A DNA stretch of 64,000 nt from CAVQND01 sp049518415 (GTDB lineage: Bacteria > Verrucomicrobiota > Verrucomicrobiia > Limisphaerales > UBA8199): positions 1 to 64,000 of the forward strand of contig JBEKRX010000037.1 in assembly GCA_049518415.1 (NCBI GenBank), given 5' to 3'. The translations under genes were made by a program, and so were the position numbers. This document shows, in pieces, positions 17,946 through 27,121 of the stretch (positions are counted from its first letter, which is position 1; every line of letters starts with the position of its first letter). Below the pieces are notes generated by a model. It did not search any database. It was not told the DNA's origin and worked only from the letters and a program-made list of their open reading frames with translations.

Positions 17946-19025
17946 GTGATGCACCTGGCTCATCTACGCCTTCGCGATTTCCGCAATTGCGCGCGGCTGG
18001 ACCTGGACTTTGCTGGCGGCTTCCACCTGCTGCTGGGCGGCAATGCCCAGGGCAAGACCAACCTCCTGGAAGCGATTTATCTCATCGCCACCCTGCGCTC
18101 CTTTCGCGGCGTCGGCAGCGCCCAAATGCTCCGCCACGGCCAAACCGGCTACTTCGTCGGCGGCCGCATCCTCGGCCAGGGCCAGCACGAGGTGAAGCTC
18201 TACTGGTCGGCGCAGGAGCGCAGCCTGAACCTGGATGGCCGGCCGGTGCGCCGGCTGACCGATTACCTGGGCGTGCTGCGGACGGTCGTTTTTTGCACGG
18301 AAGACCTCCAGCTCATCAAGGGCGGCGCGAGCGGCCGGCGGCGGTTCCTGGATTTGCTGCTCTCCCAAACGCACCCGGCTTACCTGCCGCTCCTGCAGCG
18401 TTATGCCCGGTCCCTGCGCGCCCGCAATGCCCTGCTCAAGCAACCCGTGCTCGACCCGGCCGCCCTCGAGAGCTTCTCCCGCGAACTGGTGGCCGCCGGC
18501 GAGGTCATCGGCCGTTTGCGCCGCGAACTGCTCCCCCAATTCTCCCCCCTCGCGCGCCAGGCCTATGGCTGCATCGCGGACCAGGCCGAGGAACTTCGCC
18601 TGGAATATCAACCCGGCGTGAAACAGGACTTCGCCGTCGAACTGGCCCAGTCCCACCCGCGCGAGCGGGCCTGCCGCGCCACTCTCATCGGGCCCCATCG
18701 CGACGATTTGCGCCTCCTGCTCAACGACTGCTCCGCCGCCCAGTTCGGCAGCGAAGGCCAGAAACGGGCCCTGGCCATCGCCCTCAAGCTCGCCCAGGCC
18801 CAGTACCTCACCGCCCTTTACGGCGCGCCGCCGGTCTTGCTGATCGACGACATCATGGGCGAGCTGGACGTGCCGCGGCGCCGCGGTTTGCTGCCCTTGC
18901 TCGAGCGGGCCCGCCAGTCGCGCGGCCAGGTGTTCCTGACCGCCACCGAGGAAAACTGGCCCCGGCACCTGGGCCCCGAGGTCCAGCGCTGGCACGTCAA
19001 AGCCGGCACCTTGCACCGGGCTTAG
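17946..19025 (+). CDS. recF: DNA replication and repair protein RecF
   Basis: A 359-residue SMC-like ATPase that helps load RecA at gaps with RecO/RecR. The N-terminus LAHLRLRDFRNCARLDLDF and the Walker A loop GGNAQGKTNLLEAIYLI are typical of RecF. The signature motif SEGQKRALAIALKLAQ (about residue 268) and Walker B VLLIDDIMGELD (about residue 297) complete the ABC-type site. Length matches the family. No dnaA or dnaN accompanies it here, so it has left the classical dnaA-dnaN-recF-gyrB cluster. The start could be either of the two adjacent ATGs. Confidence 0.93.
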   Translation: MMHLAHLRLRDFRNCARLDLDFAGGFHLLLGGNAQGKTNLLEAIYLIATLRSFRGVGSAQMLRHGQTGYFVGGRILGQGQHEVKLYWSAQERSLNLDGRPVRRLTDYLGVLRTVVFCTEDLQLIKGGASGRRRFLDLLLSQTHPAYLPLLQRYARSLRARNALLKQPVLDPAALESFSRELVAAGEVIGRLRRELLPQFSPLARQAYGCIADQAEELRLEYQPGVKQDFAVELAQSHPRERACRATLIGPHRDDLRLLLNDCSAAQFGSEGQKRALAIALKLAQAQYLTALYGAPPVLLIDDIMGELDVPRRRGLLPLLERARQSRGQVFLTATEENWPRHLGPEVQRWHVKAGTLHRA

Positions 19026-19765
19026 GGGGCCAATGCCTTTCGGAAATTCAGCCACGCCTTTGTCCCGGAGGGACTTCATGAGAATAGCCCAGCGTTTCAA
19101 CGCTGGGTCCGAAGCGCAAGGGATCCGAATCCGTCCCGAAGGGACGGCTGAGGCTCCCCCTGCCAAAGGCGAGGCCTCGGCTGACCATTCAATCGTCCCT
19201 TTGGGACGAGCAGGGCACCAACAGTGGCCCACTTACCCGTGACCATTCAGTCCCAACAGAAGGCAACGAAGGAAACGAAGCATTGGCCTGGAAGTGCCAG
19301 ACTCCTGTCTCAACCCCGTCTTTATTAGCGTTTATTAGCGCAGATTAGCGGTTCAACTGAATCGCTCCGGCTTAGTGGGACCTTTGTTCGCTTCGTTCTC
19401 TTCTGTTCAATTGAATGAAGCATGGGGTCGCGCCTACTTTTCTACATTTGCTTCTGAACTGCGGCTACTTGCTGACGCAATTCCGGAGTTCGTTCCATTG
19501 GCCGGCCGAAGCGGGTCAGCCCCTCGGCTACGGCCGCATACCCCATTCCCCCGGCTGACCGCCCAAGCTCAGCCAACGACAGTGAGCCTCGTCAGCATAG
19601 TTGAGGGAAAGCGCGGCGATTTTCCTCACGGTTCGTGAGGGACGGCCGCCGGTCCCTCGATTATCTCGAAAGCCTTTTCTGGCCTTGCCGTGGCTGTCCA
19701 GACCCCCTTTCCGGATGCCTTTAGCGCAAGAGAATTACTACCAAATAAAGCAGGCCAGAGAAGCA
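19026..19765. other. Gene-free stretch with small palindromes
   Basis: I see no protein-like frame here. It contains a hairpin CCCAGCG-TTTCAA-CGCTGGG just after recF (about 19087-19106), GTCCC...GGGAC palindromes near 19131 and 19195, and a TTTATTAGCG/ATTAGCG direct repeat near 19320-19355. The first hairpin could end recF transcription but lacks a T-run. Confidence 0.45.
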
Positions 19766-19868
19766 CGGCGGCGCAGGAAATGCCGCAACCTGGCGGAACA
19801 CTGCATTGGCCACATTGGCTGCATTGGCCACATTGGCCATTTTTTCCAAAAAACCGGCCCGGCCGCGG
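19766..19868 (-). repeat. Copy 1 of a dispersed 9-bp-unit repeat element
   Basis: Read on the minus strand it has a conserved left flank (GGCCGGTTTTTTGG then AAAAAATGGCC), a short array of GCCAATGTG/GCCAATGCA units, and a conserved right flank (GTGTTCCGCCAGGTTGCGG then ATTTCCTGCGCCGCCG). The same element with longer arrays is at 56961-57115 and 61951-62128. Confidence 0.8.
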
Positions 19869-19927
19869 TTTAAAACGAATGGCACAGCTCAGCACAACGC
19901 TTTGTCGGTCTGCTCGGCCCTGCCGCG

Positions 19928-20368
19928 CTAGTACTTCTTGGTGAACTTCTTCCGGGACTCTTCTTCGGCGGCTGGCGGCGGAGTTGGCCCGCCCGGGGGA
20001 GGAGCGCCAGCGCCGGTTTGAGCCGGCGGCGTTGGGCTGGCGGTTTCCCTGGATTGAGCGGGGGGAGCGGATTCGACCGCCTCGACAAAGGCCAGGCGCA
20101 GGCTCAGGAGGCTTTGGCTGAGCAGGGCGGCCTCCGCCTTGGTGAGATTGCCCTTGGTCTTGACCTCCAGCATCTCCAACTGGTCGATGAACAGCCTGGC
20201 GGCCTCGAGGTCCCGCGTCACCTGCCCCGTCTCAGGCTGGGCCAGCTTGCCCAGGAGCATCATGGCCAGGTTGGATTGCTGGACGACCAGGTGAGCGAAG
20301 AGCGTCGAGAGCTCTTCATTGCGGGTCGAATTGGCGGGGCGGCTTTCGGAAACCTGTGGATCATTCAT
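19928..20368 (-). CDS. DUF1844 family protein
   Basis: A 146-residue protein. The core LFAHLVVQQSNLAMMLLGKL...TRDLEAARLFIDQLEMLEVK is the DUF1844 helical domain found in many Gram-negative and PVC genomes, of unknown function. The C-terminal 45 residues are Pro/Ala-rich and end in a basic KKFTKKY tail. It overlaps the upstream Lon-domain gene by four bases (20365-20368), so the two are co-translated. No enzymatic motif is visible. Confidence 0.82.
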   Translation of the reverse strand: MNDPQVSESRPANSTRNEELSTLFAHLVVQQSNLAMMLLGKLAQPETGQVTRDLEAARLFIDQLEMLEVKTKGNLTKAEAALLSQSLLSLRLAFVEAVESAPPAQSRETASPTPPAQTGAGAPPPGGPTPPPAAEEESRKKFTKKY

Positions 20369-21042
20369 GGCTCGTTAGCTTTGCGGGCCGTGCGGATTTC
20401 GGCCAGCAAAAAATGGATGAGCTGCTGCAAGCGCGCCTCGACCTCCACCGTCTCCAGGATGGTTTGCCGCTGGGCCGCGCCCGGCAGCACCGCGCAGGAG
20501 ACCAAATCGGCGGCCTGTTCGGGGTCGGTGATCGAATCCAGGTAGCGCAGAATGTCTTTGGGCGCAAAGTGCGGCGGCGCCGACTTGCTCTCGGCGGCCC
20601 CGGGGGACATGACCGGGAACGGAAAAGGCAGGCCCAGCGCGATGCGTTCTTCCAGCAACTCGCGCACTTTGGCCAGGAGCGCGTCCACCTTGACATTGTC
20701 GCACGGCGGAGTCTCCAGGGGCCGAATCCGCTGGATGCGATAGGGCTTGTAGCGGACGGGTTGCTCGAGTTCCACCCGCGCCAGGCCCTGGAGGATCAAA
20801 TGCGAGGTGCCGTCGCGGTGCCCGACCGCCACGCGGATCAGACCCAGCCCCGCCACCAGGGAAGGGGACTCGCGGCTGCTGCCGGGCCTTTGCATCGCCA
20901 CCGAAAACATCCGCGTCGTGTGCAGCGCATCGACCAGCATCTGCCGGTAACGCGGCTCGAAAATATAGAGCGGCAGCAAGGCCTGTGGGAAGAGCGTGGC
21001 ATTGGGCAGGGTCATCACCGGGACCGCGGGCGGCAGCTTCAT
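20365..21042 (-). CDS. Stand-alone Lon N-terminal (substrate-binding) domain protein
   Basis: A 225-residue protein matching the LON N-domain. It begins VPVMTLPNATLFPQALLPLY and IFEPRYRQML, the hallmark PL....LFP...LPL.IFE.RY pattern, followed by a beta-barrel and a C-terminal helical bundle. It lacks the AAA+ and protease domains of Lon, so it is a stand-alone substrate- or partner-binding protein, possibly an adaptor. It is translationally coupled to the DUF1844 gene. The start at 21042 places the conserved motif at residue 8, as usual for this family. Confidence 0.87.
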   Translation of the reverse strand: MKLPPAVPVMTLPNATLFPQALLPLYIFEPRYRQMLVDALHTTRMFSVAMQRPGSSRESPSLVAGLGLIRVAVGHRDGTSHLILQGLARVELEQPVRYKPYRIQRIRPLETPPCDNVKVDALLAKVRELLEERIALGLPFPFPVMSPGAAESKSAPPHFAPKDILRYLDSITDPEQAADLVSCAVLPGAAQRQTILETVEVEARLQQLIHFLLAEIRTARKANEP

Positions 21043-21185
21043 GGGTATAATCTAGAATAAGCCGCGCGTTATTCAAGCGGCGCTTGACCTCACGGCCGGA
21101 TTTGCCTACGGTGGGCGGCTTGCTGAGCGGGAGAGACGCAAGACCAACTCGCCCACTGGACTTTTTCAGCGATTAACGGAAAGGT

Positions 21186-22529
21186 ATGTTTGTGAATGTA
21201 ACCGTAGAGAACTTGGCCCCGTGCAAGAAACTCGTGCGGGTGGAAGTGGAAGCGCAAACGGTCGACCAGGCCTTTGAAACGACCACCAAGGATTTTCAGC
21301 GCAAGGCCAGGTTTCCGGGCTTTCGTCCGGGCAAGGCGCCGCGCCAGCTCGTCCTGCGCAAGTTTGAAAAGGACATCCAGGCCGAGGTCAAAGAGAAGCT
21401 GATCAACGACGCCTTCAAGCAGGCCGTCGAGCAGCAGAAGCTGGATGTGGTCGCCAAGCCGGACATCGAGGAAATCCAGTTTGGCCGCGGCCAGCCGCTG
21501 CAGTTCGCCGCCACGGTCGAGACGGCGCCGGAATTTGAGCTGCCGGAATACAAGGGCCTGGCCGCCCGAGTCGAAACCCGCGTCGTCACTGAGGCCGACC
21601 TGGAGCGGGCCTTGCAGTTGCTCCGGGAACAGCGGGTCAGTCACCACACGGTGGACCGCCCGCTGGCGACCGGCGACGTGGCGGTGGTCAACTACACGGG
21701 CGCCTGCGAGGGCAAACCGATTACCGAACTCGCCCCTGGGGCCAAGGGATTGGCCGAGAAGAAGGACTTCTGGATCGAGGTCGGGACCAATGCTTTCATC
21801 CCGGGCTTTGCCGAGCAACTCCTGGGCGCCCAGGCGCGCGAAAAGCGCACGGTCACCATCGATTTTCCCGCCGATTTCATCACCCCCCCGCTTGCCGGCA
21901 AGCGGGGCGTCTATGCCGTCGAGTTGGTCGAGGTCAAAGAGAAATCCCTGCCCGCCCTCGATGATGCCTTGGCCCAAGCTTACGGGGCGGAGAACCTGGA
22001 GAAGCTGCGGGCGGGGGTGCGCCGGGACCTGGAAAACGAGTTGAGTTTCAAGCGCAGCCAGGCCGTTCGCAACCAGCTCATCCAGGCCCTGTTGAACCGG
22101 GTGCAGTTTGACCTGCCGGAGACCTCGGTGGCGCACGAAACCCGCCACCGGGTCTATGACCTTGTCCACACCAGCCAGCGGCGCGGGGCTTCCCGCGCGC
22201 AGATTGAACTGCACAAAGACCAGATTTACTCCGCCGCCATCCAGGGGGCCAAGGAGCGCGTCAAGTTCGCCTTCCTCATGCAGAAAATCGCCGAGAAAGA
22301 GGAGATCAAGGTTTCCCAGGAGGAGATCGGCCGGCGCGTCGCCCAACTGGCGGCGGCCAACCAGATGCCGGTGGAAAAACTGCTCAAGGACCTCCAAGAG
22401 CGCAATGCCCTGATCGAAATCTACGACGAGATCATGAACGACAAGGTGATGGATTTCCTGGAGCGCAACGCCCAGCTTATCGACGTGCCCCCCGGCTCGC
22501 TCCCCGAATTCCAGGCCCAGCCAAGCTAA
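21186..22529 (+). CDS. tig: Trigger factor, ribosome-associated chaperone/PPIase
   Basis: A 447-residue trigger factor that binds the ribosome exit tunnel and folds nascent chains. The N-domain carries the ribosome-docking signature ARFPGFRPGKAPRQLVLRKF (about residues 41-60). An FKBP-type PPIase region follows (GDVAVVNYTGACEGKPITEL, about 164-183), and the C-terminal arms are helical (NQMPVEKLLKDLQERNALIE). Length is normal for the family. The gene usually precedes clpP/clpX, but here it is followed by an NtrC-type regulator, so the common tig-clpP-clpX order is absent. Confidence 0.94.
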   Translation: MFVNVTVENLAPCKKLVRVEVEAQTVDQAFETTTKDFQRKARFPGFRPGKAPRQLVLRKFEKDIQAEVKEKLINDAFKQAVEQQKLDVVAKPDIEEIQFGRGQPLQFAATVETAPEFELPEYKGLAARVETRVVTEADLERALQLLREQRVSHHTVDRPLATGDVAVVNYTGACEGKPITELAPGAKGLAEKKDFWIEVGTNAFIPGFAEQLLGAQAREKRTVTIDFPADFITPPLAGKRGVYAVELVEVKEKSLPALDDALAQAYGAENLEKLRAGVRRDLENELSFKRSQAVRNQLIQALLNRVQFDLPETSVAHETRHRVYDLVHTSQRRGASRAQIELHKDQIYSAAIQGAKERVKFAFLMQKIAEKEEIKVSQEEIGRRVAQLAAANQMPVEKLLKDLQERNALIEIYDEIMNDKVMDFLERNAQLIDVPPGSLPEFQAQPS

Positions 22530-22648
22530 CTGAAACCTCTCTCCCCGTCCCTGCGTCTCACACTTCGGCCTTTCGTCACCCGGCGGGAACGCCTAAGCTC
22601 TAGGGCAATCCGGCCAGGCCGGCGGATGGCGGAGTGTGATTTGAGCAG

Positions 22649-24031
22649 ATGGCGTCCGAAACGCGCAAGAACGGCCCCCGAGCGCCGCGCATCCTGATCG
22701 TCGATGACGACCCGGGCCAGCGGAGCCTGCTGGATTCTTTCTTGCGGAGCCAGGGTTTCGACACCGTGCCGGTGGCCTCCGGCGAAGAGGCCCTGGAGAC
22801 CCTGCGCACCGCCAACATCAGCATGATGATCTCGGACGTGCGCATGCCGGGCCTCTCGGGCCTGGAGACCTTGCGGCGCGCACGGCAGGAGCAGGCCGTG
22901 CTGCCCGTCCTGCTCGTCACCGCTTACGCCGACATCCGCGAGGCCGTGGGCGCCATGCGCGATGGCGCGCTCAACTACCTGGCCAAACCGATTGACCTCG
23001 ACGAACTGCTGGCCAGCGTCCGCCAAGCCACCGGCCTGGCCAAATCCGCCCCGCGCAAATTCACCGCCGAGCGCCAGTTGCCGCCGCACGTGGTGGCCCA
23101 AAGCCCGCTCATGCAGGCGCTCTTTCGCGATGCCTCGCTCATCGCGCCTTCCGAGAGCCGCGTGCTCATCACCGGCGAGAGCGGCGTGGGCAAGGAAGTC
23201 CTGGCCGATGTCATCCATGCCTGGAGTTCCCGCGCCGCCGGCCCGCTCATCAAAGTCAACTGCGCCGCCCTCCCGGAGAACCTGCTGGAAAGCGAACTGT
23301 TCGGCCACGAAAAAGGCGCCTTCACCGGCGCCCTCAAGCAAAAGCCCGGCCGCTTCGAGGCCGCCGACGGCGGCACGATCTTCCTGGATGAAGTTGCCGA
23401 CATGTCGCCTTCCCTCCAGTCCAAGCTGCTGCGCGTCACCCAGGAGGGACGTTTCAACCGCGTCGGCTCGAACCACGAAATCCAAACCGACGCCCGCATC
23501 CTGGCGGCCACCAACAGGCTCCTGGCAGAGGAAGTCAAGGCCGGCCGTTTCCGCGAAGACCTCTTCTACCGCTTGAACGTGGTCGAACTCAACATCCCCC
23601 CCCTGCGCGAGCGCCAGGAAGACATCCTCCCCCTGGCCAGCGCCTTCATCGCCGAGTTTACCCAGGGCCGAGCGCGGTTTTCCTCCGCCGTCGTCGATTG
23701 CCTGACGCGCTACGCCTGGCCGGGCAATGTCCGCCAACTGCGCAATGCCATGGAGCGCGCCGCCCTGCTCTCCCGGGGGGAACTTATCCTGCCCGAACAC
23801 CTGCCCGCACAGGTCCGCCCCGGCCCCGAGTCAGTCCCCGCCACCCAACCCGCCGACCAGCACCGCCTGGGCGAGATCGAGCGCCAGGCCATCTTCCAGG
23901 CCCTCCGCAAACACGACTTCAACCGCACCGAAACCGCCAAAGCCCTGGGCATCAGCCGCCGCGCCCTCCTCTACAAACTGCAGCGCTTCCGCGAACTGGG
24001 CTACGAGGTGGACCCCGATGGTGCGCGCTAG
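22649..24031 (+). CDS. Sigma-54-dependent response regulator (NtrC family)
   Basis: A 460-residue regulator with three domains. The receiver (ILIVDDDPGQRSLLDSFL...ISDVRMPG) contains the phospho-acceptor Asp. The AAA+ domain has Walker A (GESGVGKE), the sigma-54-contacting KGAFTGALK loop and Walker B-type GGTIFLDEVADM. The C-terminal Fis-type helix-turn-helix reads FNRTETAKALGISRRALLYK. It should activate RpoN-dependent promoters after phosphorylation. No cognate histidine kinase is adjacent. The last codons and stop (24019-24031) overlap a sequence identical in type to a tRNA 3' end, which suggests that the 3' end of the gene was shaped by an integration event. Confidence 0.9.
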   Translation: MASETRKNGPRAPRILIVDDDPGQRSLLDSFLRSQGFDTVPVASGEEALETLRTANISMMISDVRMPGLSGLETLRRARQEQAVLPVLLVTAYADIREAVGAMRDGALNYLAKPIDLDELLASVRQATGLAKSAPRKFTAERQLPPHVVAQSPLMQALFRDASLIAPSESRVLITGESGVGKEVLADVIHAWSSRAAGPLIKVNCAALPENLLESELFGHEKGAFTGALKQKPGRFEAADGGTIFLDEVADMSPSLQSKLLRVTQEGRFNRVGSNHEIQTDARILAATNRLLAEEVKAGRFREDLFYRLNVVELNIPPLRERQEDILPLASAFIAEFTQGRARFSSAVVDCLTRYAWPGNVRQLRNAMERAALLSRGELILPEHLPAQVRPGPESVPATQPADQHRLGEIERQAIFQALRKHDFNRTETAKALGISRRALLYKLQRFRELGYEVDPDGAR

Positions 24032-24048
24032 AGGGCTCGAACCTCTGA
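24019..24048 (-). other. Partial tRNA 3' end (T-arm, acceptor strand, CCA)
   Basis: On the minus strand this reads as a T-arm with loop TTCGAGC, then AGCGCGC, A and CCA. Over 30 bp it matches the 3' end of the intact tRNA-Val at 30114-30143 at 28 positions. No D-arm, anticodon arm or 5' acceptor strand exists on the far side. It therefore looks like an attachment-site remnant. Confidence 0.6.
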
Positions 24049-24114
24049 TTCGCATGGCCTTCTCCTGATCACCCCTGGACGGCAACTTCATTCCTCTCCC
24101 TCAAAACCCCTCAG

Positions 24115-24402
24115 CTACTTTTTGCCGAGGATGGCGTCTTTGGCAGCCTTGGCGACGCGGAATTTGACCACGCGTTTGGCAGCAATCTTGATCTGCTCAC
24201 CAGTGGCTGGATTTCGACCCATACGGGCTTTGCGGTTGACCAGAACGAGTTTACCCAAGCCAGGGACCGTGAATGAGTTCTTGGCGTTCTTGTAAGCCAG
24301 CGCCACGAGGGCTTCGATTGATTGAACGGCCTGCTTTTTGGTCAGGCCAACGGTTTCCGCGATGGAGGCGGCGATTTGTGATTTGGTTAGTGCTTTTGCC
24401 AT
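24115..24402 (-). CDS. HU-family nucleoid DNA-binding protein
   Basis: A 95-residue histone-like protein. It begins MAKALTKSQIAASIAETVGL, has the KKQAVQSIEALVALAYKNAK helices, the beta-arm consensus FTVPGLGKLVLVNRKARMGR followed by NPATGEQIKIAAK, and a basic VVKFRVAKAAKDAILGKK end. It binds and bends DNA as a dimer. The GxG...R.GRNP(A/S)TG arm signature is complete. The start at 24402 was chosen because the upstream 18 codons are not HU-like. Confidence 0.94.
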   Translation of the reverse strand: MAKALTKSQIAASIAETVGLTKKQAVQSIEALVALAYKNAKNSFTVPGLGKLVLVNRKARMGRNPATGEQIKIAAKRVVKFRVAKAAKDAILGKK

Positions 24403-24708
24403 AGTGCCGGAATAAGTAGAGGCAAAAGCTGGTCGGTTCAAGCGAAAACACCTCAAAAACCATGGAAATCCAGGTGCAGTGAGGATTTCGACAACTTGCC
24501 CCGCTGCCCCACCGCAGATGCAAACGAGGGAGTCACCCGATCAACGGATGCTGCCGGTTCTGCAGCGGAAACTCGATCCGCCCCCTCGCCAGTCCAGCAG
24601 CAAATACAGCCACGGCCATTTCCAAAGTCCTCATTCCGGCATATCGCCTGGTTTCTGCTTGCTGAATTCGCCGGCACGGACCAGCTTTGATCAAAATTGG
24701 CCCCGCTC

Positions 24709-25467
24709 ATGGATTCAACACCAAAGCTTGCGCCCGGCAGAGGCTCTTTCAAAGCACCAGGCCAAGGCTTTACGCTTATCGAGTTGTTGGTGGTCATCGC
24801 GATCATTGCCATTTTGGCCGCCATGCTGCTGCCAGCCCTTGCCCGGGCCAAAGAATCGGCCAACCGGACCAAATGCTCAGGCAATCTCAAGCAATTGGAG
24901 CTGGCCTTGAAGGTTTACGTGGACGAAAACCGCAATCTCCTGCCGCCTCGCAGCGATGTCGTACGCTGGCCCCAAGATCTGCTAAATCTGTACCGCAGCA
25001 CCAACTTGCTGGCCTGTCCCACGGACCTGGGTCGAGGCATCCCTCCCGCAAATGATGGCGCGTCCGACCCGAAATACGTGGCGGATAATGCCTGGCGCAG
25101 CTACATGATGAACGGGTGGAACGACGTATTTGCCGCCGCTTTTTCCAGCGGGGCCGAATACTCCATGAAGGAACCGGCTATTTTGAAGCCGTCCGAGACC
25201 GTGATCTGGGGAGAGAAGCGGCATGCCGCCGCTGACTATTGGATGGATCTGCTTGAGGCGGGCGACAACCTCACCGACAAAATCCAGCACGGCACCCATT
25301 CCAACTACCTCAAGCCGACCAGAGCCGGGGGCGCCAACTTCGCCTGCGCGGATGGTGGCGTGCGCTTTCTTAAGTTCGGGCGCTCGGTGAATCCCGTGAA
25401 CTGGTGGTGTGTGAGTGACGCCGATCGCCTCAAATACGCCTTGCCCCTCGTCAGTCTTCAGCCCTAG
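24709..25467 (+). CDS. Prepilin-type cleavage/methylation protein (type II pseudopilin-like)
   Basis: A secreted protein of about 252 residues with a class III prepilin signal: GQGFTLIELLVVIAIIAILA, cleaved after Gly and followed by the hydrophobic pilin helix and RAKESANRTKCSGNLKQLEL. The C-terminal half carries an H-G-T-H...NFACADGGVRFLK segment, the H-X9-DG-like signature of the large pseudopilin families of Planctomycetes and Verrucomicrobia. It is probably processed by a prepilin peptidase and incorporated in a pilus or type II-like assembly. The ATG at 24709 was preferred over a TTG at 24697. It is an isolated gene. Confidence 0.85.
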   Translation: MDSTPKLAPGRGSFKAPGQGFTLIELLVVIAIIAILAAMLLPALARAKESANRTKCSGNLKQLELALKVYVDENRNLLPPRSDVVRWPQDLLNLYRSTNLLACPTDLGRGIPPANDGASDPKYVADNAWRSYMMNGWNDVFAAAFSSGAEYSMKEPAILKPSETVIWGEKRHAAADYWMDLLEAGDNLTDKIQHGTHSNYLKPTRAGGANFACADGGVRFLKFGRSVNPVNWWCVSDADRLKYALPLVSLQP

Positions 25468-25506
25468 CCCTTGGCCGGCCGCCCCAAGGCCTCCGCTGAC
25501 CTCGAA

Positions 25507-26964
25507 TCAGCGCCGGTACTCTACGTTTCTGACAAAAGCATTCGTTTTCACCTCAGCCGGGGACAGGAGCTTTTCGTTCACGACTACGCCTTCAAACACA
25601 ACGTTTTCGACCGCATGCGTCTCATCGAACCCGTGGAGTTCCACACGCAGGGGATCAGCCACCGCCCGAATGTTCTTGAAGGCAACCCCATCAATATGAC
25701 CCCGCTCGCTGTCCCGAGTCCAAATGGCCTTGTCGATCCAGAGGGAGATCAAGCGCGGCGATTCTTCGATGCGGATGTCATCAAACCGCACATTGCTGAT
25801 GCGCGCAGAATCACAATGATACACCCGCAGCGTCCATTCCCGTCCCTTGTCATGAATCACGTCGCAGTTGGCAAAGAGCACGTCATCCACCTTCTCCCTC
25901 AGTTCGGCGCCGATGCTCAGGGCGTGGGCCACTTCGTTCCATAGCACGCAATCCTTAGCCACGATGTGGTGTGCGGCGCCCTGTCCCTGGTCCGTCTTGA
26001 TCACGATCAGGTCGTCCAGCGTGCGGATAAAACAGCCTTCAACGGTGATGTCCCGGCTGTTGCAAATATCAATGCCATCCGAGTTGGCCCGGTAGCCCAG
26101 CAGCTTCACGTTTTTGACCGTGACCCGTTCGGATCGGCGAATCGGGATTGTCCAAGTGCTCGAGTCGCGCAAGATCACCCCTTCCAGGAGAATGTCCTGG
26201 CCCTGAACCTGCACCAGGTGCCGTGCGTGGGTGGGGCACAGACTCCCATCCACGATTCCCCGACCGCGAAACTTGATGTGATCCCCATGGAGCAAGAACG
26301 TTGGGGAGTAGGTGCGCAGCCCGCTGTAACTGCTGATATTGAAGGGTTCGTTGGTCCGAATCACACCGCGTACCACCGCGCCTCCGGCCACGTAAACCGT
26401 TTGATTGTTGCTCACAACCAGGTGACTGACTTCATGAATGCCCGGGCCAAAGTAAATGACATCCGGGTCCCCCGGCTCGGGGACATCGGATTCCAGCGCA
26501 CTGGCAAAAAGGTGCAACGCCCCAACCCAGTGTCCGTTCACTTCGATGGTCAGGTGCCTCGGTTCTGCCAGGCTCAAGCTCAGGCTCTTCCCCTGCACCG
26601 TCGGGCTAATCTTCAGCGAGGAAGGAAGCACTTTGACGGATTGGATCACCTCCGGGCAGGTCACCGTTACCGCAACGGCGCCTTGCATGTCGAAATAGGC
26701 AAACGCGGCCTTCTCGAAATAGTCGGCCGAGTGAGCCTTGTCATCCATGGCCTTCCAGCGGAGCGCCGGATTCGCCGGAGCGACTTTGGCCTCGTAAACG
26801 GGCGCCTCCTTTCCCTCGACCTTGACAGAAAAATCCCTGGACAACTCCTCGCCAGCGGGTGCCGGATAAACCCGAACGGTGCCGGCCCAAGCCAGTGGTG
26901 CGCCTGGCGCCGCGTAAATGAGGGAGAGCATTGCGGTGAGAAGTTTCAGGAGGAGCTTGCGCAT
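25507..26964 (-). CDS. Secreted beta-helix glycosidase, GH28/GH49-like
   Basis: A protein of about 485 residues with a signal peptide (MRKLLLKLLTAMLSLIYAAP). An N-terminal beta-sandwich (about residues 25-165) precedes a right-handed beta-helix. The GH28-type motif YRANSDGIDICNSRDITVEG followed by CFIRTLDDLIVIK gives the conserved Asp and Asp-Asp pair. The N-terminal sandwich plus helix layout resembles GH49 dextranase and related GH28 outliers, so the exact linkage cut is unclear. It acts outside the cytoplasm on a plant or microbial polysaccharide. It is divergent from the VOC-like gene. The ATG at 27075 would add 37 non-signal residues and was rejected. Confidence 0.75.
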   Translation of the reverse strand: MRKLLLKLLTAMLSLIYAAPGAPLAWAGTVRVYPAPAGEELSRDFSVKVEGKEAPVYEAKVAPANPALRWKAMDDKAHSADYFEKAAFAYFDMQGAVAVTVTCPEVIQSVKVLPSSLKISPTVQGKSLSLSLAEPRHLTIEVNGHWVGALHLFASALESDVPEPGDPDVIYFGPGIHEVSHLVVSNNQTVYVAGGAVVRGVIRTNEPFNISSYSGLRTYSPTFLLHGDHIKFRGRGIVDGSLCPTHARHLVQVQGQDILLEGVILRDSSTWTIPIRRSERVTVKNVKLLGYRANSDGIDICNSRDITVEGCFIRTLDDLIVIKTDQGQGAAHHIVAKDCVLWNEVAHALSIGAELREKVDDVLFANCDVIHDKGREWTLRVYHCDSARISNVRFDDIRIEESPRLISLWIDKAIWTRDSERGHIDGVAFKNIRAVADPLRVELHGFDETHAVENVVFEGVVVNEKLLSPAEVKTNAFVRNVEYRR

Positions 26965-27121
26965 GATTCTGTGGTGGAGAATACGGCGCCGGGGCTGCCC
27001 CCGCAAGGCGCTTTGCCATTGGGCCAAAAAGGAAAGTCCGAAAAGGGGTGCCCAAGGTGTGGATTTGGGGTTCAAGTGGGCGCCTTGACGCTTTCAGGCC
27101 ATATCATTTACTATCGTCCGC